DNA from: CAIWHR01 sp963843595
GTDB lineage: Bacteria; Pseudomonadota; Gammaproteobacteria; Burkholderiales; Casimicrobiaceae
NCBI GenBank assembly: GCA_963843595.1
Contig: CAWJLG010000012.1
Location: 324,100-388,099 of the forward strand
DNA: 64,000 nucleotides
Reading direction: 5' to 3'
In this document: positions 60,176-64,000 of the stretch, in pieces
How the letters are laid out: each line of letters begins with the position of its first letter
How positions within the stretch are numbered: position 1 is the first letter of the stretch
Notes under the pieces: model-generated
What the model was told of the DNA's origin: nothing
The model's database searches: none
The model's input: the letters and a program-made list of their open reading frames with translations, nothing else
Translations under genes and position numbers: made by a program

Positions 60176-62893
60176 TCAGCACACCACCTCGGCGTCGCGG
60201 CGCGCATACCAGCGCCAGGTCCCCAGAACGCAGCTCAGGTAGAACACGCTGAAGAAGATCAGCGCGCCCTGCGGACTGCCCGTCAGCTTGATCGAGGTGC
60301 CGTAGGCGATCGGGATGAAGAAGCCGCCGAAGGCCGCGACTGCGGAGCTGAAGCCCAGCGTCGCCGCACCTTCGGTGCTGCCCACGCGCCGCGCCTGCTC
60401 CAGTGCCGCCTGGTCGTTCGGGTCGGCCACCGCCCGCTCCCGCAAGGTGCGGAAGATGATCGGGATCATGCGGAAGGTCGAACCGTTGCCGATGCCGGCC
60501 GCGACGAACAGCGCCATGAACGCGAGCACGAAGCCGAGCAGGCTGCCGCCGCCGTCCGCCGCCGGCAGGAAGAACGCCGCAACCAGCGGCGACACGGCCA
60601 TCACCACGAAGATCCAGAACGTGATCATCGCGCCGCCCAGACGGTCGGCGAGCCAGCCGCCGATGGGGCGCACCAGCGCCGCGAGCACGGGCCCGATGAA
60701 GGCGAACTTGAACGCATCCACCGTCGGGAACTCGGTGTTGACCAGCATCGGGAAGCCGGCCGCGAGGCCAATGAACGAACCGAAGGTGCCCGTGTACAGC
60801 CAGCTCATGCGCCATTGCTGCTTGTGCCGGATGATCGCCACCTGCTCCGCGAAACCGGCGCGTACGGTGGCGATGTTGTCCATGCCGAACCAGGCGGCAA
60901 GCACGGCCAGGATGATCAGCGGCACCCAGATGAAGCCGGCGTTCTGCACCCAGATGGACATCGTTGCCCCCTGATCCACCCGAGTCTGCGCGCTTCCGCC
61001 GAGGATCAGCAGCGCGCCGCCGTACATCGCGATCGGGGCGACGAGTTGCGCCAAGCCGACGCCCAGATTGCCCACGCCGGCGTTCAGACCCAGCGCCGTT
61101 CCCTGCAGCCGCTTCGGGTAGAAGAAGCTGATGTTCGCCATGCTCGAGGAGAAGTTGCCCGCTCCCAGCCCGCAGAGGAGAGCAATCGCCGCGAACACCG
61201 CGTAGTTGGTGCTGGGGTCCTGTACCGCGAAGCCGATCCACAGCGTGGGCAGTAACAGCAGTGTCGTGCTGAACACGGTCCAGTTGCGTCCGCCGAAGAT
61301 CGGCACGACGAACGAATACAGTGCGCGGAAGAGCGCGCCGGAGAGCCCCGGCAGCGCCGCCAGCCAGAACAACTGGTTGGTTGTGAACTTATAGCCGATG
61401 TGCGGCAGCTCGACCACGATCACGCTCCACACCACCCAGACCGCGAAGGCCAGCAGCAGCGGGGGCATCGACAGCCAGAGGTTGCGGTTGGCGATGCGCC
61501 GGCCGGTCGTCGTCCAGAAGGACTCGTCGTCCGGCCGCCAGTCGACGAGAACATGACGGCGCGTGCGCGCGCGCTCGATGAGCTCGGCGCCTGCTAGCGC
61601 CGCACGCGCGTCGGCGTGCTGCTCGAGGATCCCCTCGCGCTCGTTCCTCTCGGCCACCCACATCCAGATCATCGTGACGATCACCACTCCGGTCATCAGC
61701 ATGAAACAGCTGCTGCGCACGCCGATGACGTCGGCGGCGATACCGAACATGATCGGCAGGGAGAACCCGCCGAGCCCGCCGATGACGCCGACGATCCCGC
61801 CGACGACGCCCATGCGGGTCGGGTAGTGGTCCGCCAGGCTGCGGTAGACGCTGGCCTTGCCGAAGCCCTGCGCCAGACCCACGATGAAGATCAGGACGGT
61901 GAACGTCACCACGCCCACCCCGATGTCGATCGCGACGTCGCCCTTGATGGCGTGGACGATCATCGTCGTGGGTGGATAGCTCAGGAGGGCCATGCAGATC
62001 AGGCTGACCCACATCACCCACCAGGTGACCGTGTTCCCGCCCCACTTGTCCGACGCCCATCCGCCCAACGCGCGGATCGCCCCGGAAGGCAGGTCGAACA
62101 GGATGGTCAGGAACGCGGCGGCGGCCAGTGGTAGCCCGTACTGGCCGACGTAGTACTTGGGCAGCCACAGCGCCATGGCCACGAACGCGCCGAATACGAA
62201 GTAGTAGGCGAGCCCGAAGCGCCAGACGCGGAGATCGAGCAGCGGCAACAGCTGCTCGGCCAGTTTGGGATGGCGCCGGACGGCCGCGTCCTTGCGGTGC
62301 AGCGGGTCCTCGGAAGTCAGGAACCAGAACAGCACCGCCATCACCAGCATGGCGACGGCGTAGACCTTGGGCACCATTCGCCACGACGCCGTGGCGGAGG
62401 CCGCGATGATCAGCGGGGCGATGAACTTGGTGAGCGAGGAGCCCGCGTTGCCGGCCCCGAAGATGCCCATCGCCGTGCCCTGCCGCTCCTTGCTGAACCA
62501 GGCCGACGTGTAGGCGATGCCGACCGCGAACGAGCCGCCTGCCATACCGATGAACAATCCCAGCACCAGGTACTGCCAGTACTCGGTCGCGTAGGACAGT
62601 ATCCAGGTGGGTATCACGACCGTGAGCATCTGCAGGAAGTACACGATGCGCCCGCCGTAACGGTCGGTCAGGATGCCCAACGGCAGGCGCACGAGCGAGC
62701 CCGTCAGGATCGGGGTCGCCACCAACAGGCCGAATTCGGTCTCGTTGAGATTGAGCTCGGCCTTGATCTTGATCCCGATGACGGAGAACATCACCCAGAC
62801 GGCGAAGTTCACCGCAAAGGCGAGCGTGCTCATCGTCAGCGCGGAGATCTGCTCGCGGCTGAGTCCCTGCTTGCTCGCGGTAGATGTCGTCAC
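60176..62893 (-). CDS. narK: NarK1-NarK2 fused nitrate/nitrite transporter
   Basis: A 905-residue protein made of two complete 12-helix major facilitator units. Unit one is about residues 10-410. Its GNAGSSLTKFIAPLI is the nitrate signature of helix 5 and GGLGGFSLPIMFG that of helix 11. A cytoplasmic linker of about 60 residues follows, then unit two (about 470-900) with GVGNLGVGLAQLVAPI and AVAAFGGFFIPIAYG. The same fusion in Paracoccus couples a proton-driven nitrate importer (NarK1) to a nitrate/nitrite exchanger (NarK2). GTG 62893 is chosen because GGGAGGGA lies just upstream and the FNR-type promoter would start transcription near 62933, inside the longer frame that opens at 62941. Confidence 0.92.
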   Translation of the reverse strand: MTTSTASKQGLSREQISALTMSTLAFAVNFAVWVMFSVIGIKIKAELNLNETEFGLLVATPILTGSLVRLPLGILTDRYGGRIVYFLQMLTVVIPTWILSYATEYWQYLVLGLFIGMAGGSFAVGIAYTSAWFSKERQGTAMGIFGAGNAGSSLTKFIAPLIIAASATASWRMVPKVYAVAMLVMAVLFWFLTSEDPLHRKDAAVRRHPKLAEQLLPLLDLRVWRFGLAYYFVFGAFVAMALWLPKYYVGQYGLPLAAAAFLTILFDLPSGAIRALGGWASDKWGGNTVTWWVMWVSLICMALLSYPPTTMIVHAIKGDVAIDIGVGVVTFTVLIFIVGLAQGFGKASVYRSLADHYPTRMGVVGGIVGVIGGLGGFSLPIMFGIAADVIGVRSSCFMLMTGVVIVTMIWMWVAERNEREGILEQHADARAALAGAELIERARTRRHVLVDWRPDDESFWTTTGRRIANRNLWLSMPPLLLAFAVWVVWSVIVVELPHIGYKFTTNQLFWLAALPGLSGALFRALYSFVVPIFGGRNWTVFSTTLLLLPTLWIGFAVQDPSTNYAVFAAIALLCGLGAGNFSSSMANISFFYPKRLQGTALGLNAGVGNLGVGLAQLVAPIAMYGGALLILGGSAQTRVDQGATMSIWVQNAGFIWVPLIILAVLAAWFGMDNIATVRAGFAEQVAIIRHKQQWRMSWLYTGTFGSFIGLAAGFPMLVNTEFPTVDAFKFAFIGPVLAALVRPIGGWLADRLGGAMITFWIFVVMAVSPLVAAFFLPAADGGGSLLGFVLAFMALFVAAGIGNGSTFRMIPIIFRTLRERAVADPNDQAALEQARRVGSTEGAATLGFSSAVAAFGGFFIPIAYGTSIKLTGSPQGALIFFSVFYLSCVLGTWRWYARRDAEVVC

Positions 62894-63611
62894 GTCGTCC
62901 CTCCCCAGGTCACGTGCGTTGCGCACCGGCGTTCGCGCCATTCAATCCCTGCTGCGGGAGAACTACCTTGACCCGCGTCAATTGCGGCGCGGTCTTGTCC
63001 CCCGGGACTCCGGGTGGGCGCAACGGGCTTGCGCAGGACCCGTTCGCATCAACGCACGACGCGCACCCTCGGCGGGCACTACACGCGATTGGCTTTGCCG
63101 GCCTTCGTCGATCGCGGCCGGGCGTCGCGCATTCGCATCGAGCGCGCGACGCCGGCCACGAATCCGGCCTAGCAAGTCTCGACCGCGACGTCCACCGGGA
63201 GCGAGTTCGACACGATGTCGTGGACCGGCGAGAAATTGCCGACGACGCGATCTGCCGAGGGGCCTAATTCTTCGTACAAGGGTCGAAGTGCCGCGTATGA
63301 AAACCCGTGTACTTCACAGTCCGACGATGGCAGCGACTCGCATCAGCCTCGTTCCCAGATTTTGGGACTTCGTACCGAGCAGCTCGATTTCACTCCACGA
63401 ACCGGGGCGGCGTGGTGACGTACTGTGAGGCGATGGTGAGACCGCCGCACTGAGCGCTTCGCGCTGAGCACGGCGTGCATCGGGATGCCCCTCTCGCGAG
63501 CAGGGGGTGTTGTGCATGTCAACGCAGCCGGACGCCAACCGTTACCTATCGGACGACAACGCTTCCACCCGCGGCGTGTCGAATTCGCTGTCACAGACGA
63601 AGGGACTGGAT
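62894..63611. other. Region between narK and the terminal lipoprotein gene
   Basis: About 720 bases. The narK promoter occupies the left end. I see no convincing gene or Crp-like box in the rest; a short minus-strand open frame at about 63170-63325 is noted under rejected items. Confidence 0.45.
62940..62981 (-). promoter_or_regulatory. FNR/DNR box with -10 for narK
   Basis: TTGAC-CCGC-GTCAA at 62968-62981, a perfect palindrome of the FNR/ANR/DNR type. On the minus strand TTGAAT (62940-62945) is at the position expected for a -10 when the box is centred at -41.5, with transcription from about 62933. It implies control by low oxygen or nitric oxide. The FNR-type regulator itself is not in the window. 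Confidence 0.75.
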
Positions 63612-63815
63612 ATGAAGCGCATTCTTGTCTTTGCACTCCTGACGACCTTTCTCGGCGGCTGCATGATCGTACCCTTGGGGCATGGTTACCGTGACCGTTA
63701 CGACGGTTACTCGCGTGGACACGGCTACTACGGCGGCGACGGGTACCACCGGGATGATGGCTACTACCCTGGCTACGGCCAGCGGAGCAACGGTTACCAG
63801 GATCGCGGCAGGTAG
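63612..63815 (+). CDS. Small Tyr/Gly/Asp-rich lipoprotein
   Basis: A 67-residue protein. Signal peptide MKRILVFALLTTFLGGC with lipobox LGGC (Cys17), then a low-complexity mature part of YRDRYDGYSRGHGYYGGDGY-type repeats ending in QDRGR. No family is assigned; similar short Gly/Tyr-rich lipoproteins accompany envelope-stress genes in betaproteobacteria. AAGGGA precedes ATG 63612. Confidence 0.75.
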   Translation: MKRILVFALLTTFLGGCMIVPLGHGYRDRYDGYSRGHGYYGGDGYHRDDGYYPGYGQRSNGYQDRGR

Positions 63816-64000
63816 CGTGCGGTCGCGGTAGAGCTGCCGCAGCGGGCGGTGGACGCGCATGCTGGGCGCGTTTGCGTAAGACACTTTGGGAACGGCGGAC
63901 TCAGCGCGGGCCGACCTACCGGCTCCGGTGGTCCCCTGCGTACGATCAATTGGATCGTTAGCGCCCGAACGCCGACCCGACGCCAGAATGAAAAAGAGAG

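Noticed and set aside
63170..63325. Minus-strand open frame of about 50 codons including ADRVVGNFSPVHDIVSNS
   Set aside because: It looks protein-like and might be the end of a decayed gene, but I could not assign a family and it has no start or ribosome site.
1..64000. Search by eye for CRISPR arrays, tRNA or rRNA genes, insertion sequences, integrases and phage genes
   Set aside because: No regularly spaced direct repeats, no tRNA-like or rRNA-like stretch and no transposase or integrase motif was seen. A short tRNA could be missed without a covariance search.

Overview
The window is GC-rich DNA of a Gram-negative bacterium, most likely a betaproteobacterium close to Burkholderiales. This rests on general gene content (DUF883, lmo0937-type, DUF3309, CsbD and BON stress proteins, a NarK1-NarK2 fusion, GTG and TTG starts), not on a marker gene. 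No rRNA, tRNA, CRISPR array, insertion sequence or phage gene was recognised.

Region 1 (about 0.35-10.5 kb) looks like a sphingolipid (ceramide) locus. A single polypeptide joins a fatty acyl-AMP ligase, an acyl carrier protein and an alpha-oxoamine synthase. It is followed, with overlapping or close genes, by an ABC exporter pair, a GT-B-like transferase and a GNAT N-acyltransferase resembling bacterial ceramide synthase. A convergent extended SDR resembles the ceramide-pathway ketoreductase CerR. An acyltransferase-3 gene follows.

Region 2 (10.5-30.7 kb) is an accessory stress and envelope region: an SGNH hydrolase, small membrane proteins and lipoproteins, a diguanylate cyclase, a TetR regulator, two tandem Crp/Fnr-family regulators, DUF3309 and BON proteins, a beta/gamma-crystallin, and a PAS/metallo-beta-lactamase pair. 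Scattered through it, and again at 51.8-53.1 kb, are 15 copies of a palindrome, TGTKCG-N4-CGMACA. Eleven of them have a -10-like hexamer (NANNNT) exactly 21 nt away, which is class II Crp-type promoter geometry. One copy drives an apparent small RNA (about 28165-28248); others precede both Crp/Fnr genes. I consider this probable regulon the most novel content here.

Region 3 (31.2-51.4 kb) is a carbon-flow block: zwf, tal and pgm with ATGA overlaps, then tkt (one frameshift), xfp, an alpha-glucan phosphorylase, and on the other strand a giant cyclic-glucan-synthase (NdvB) gene broken by about seven indels in its middle 2.2 kb. A decayed GH94 C-terminus sits just upstream of zwf. Glucan phosphorolysis would feed glucose-1-P through Pgm and Zwf into the pentose phosphates, and Xfp would yield acetyl phosphate.

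Region 4 (51.4-64 kb) holds a BON remnant, CsbD and glycine-zipper genes, a FecR/DUF6600 surface protein, a Tat-exported SagB-type oxidoreductase, folE with a BLUF photoreceptor, two small winged-helix regulators with a frameshifted AHSA1 gene, a lipocalin, and narK1-narK2 under a near-perfect FNR/DNR box. Single-base indels also interrupt the AI-2E transporter, tkt and AHSA1 genes, so sequencing error and true decay both have to be considered.
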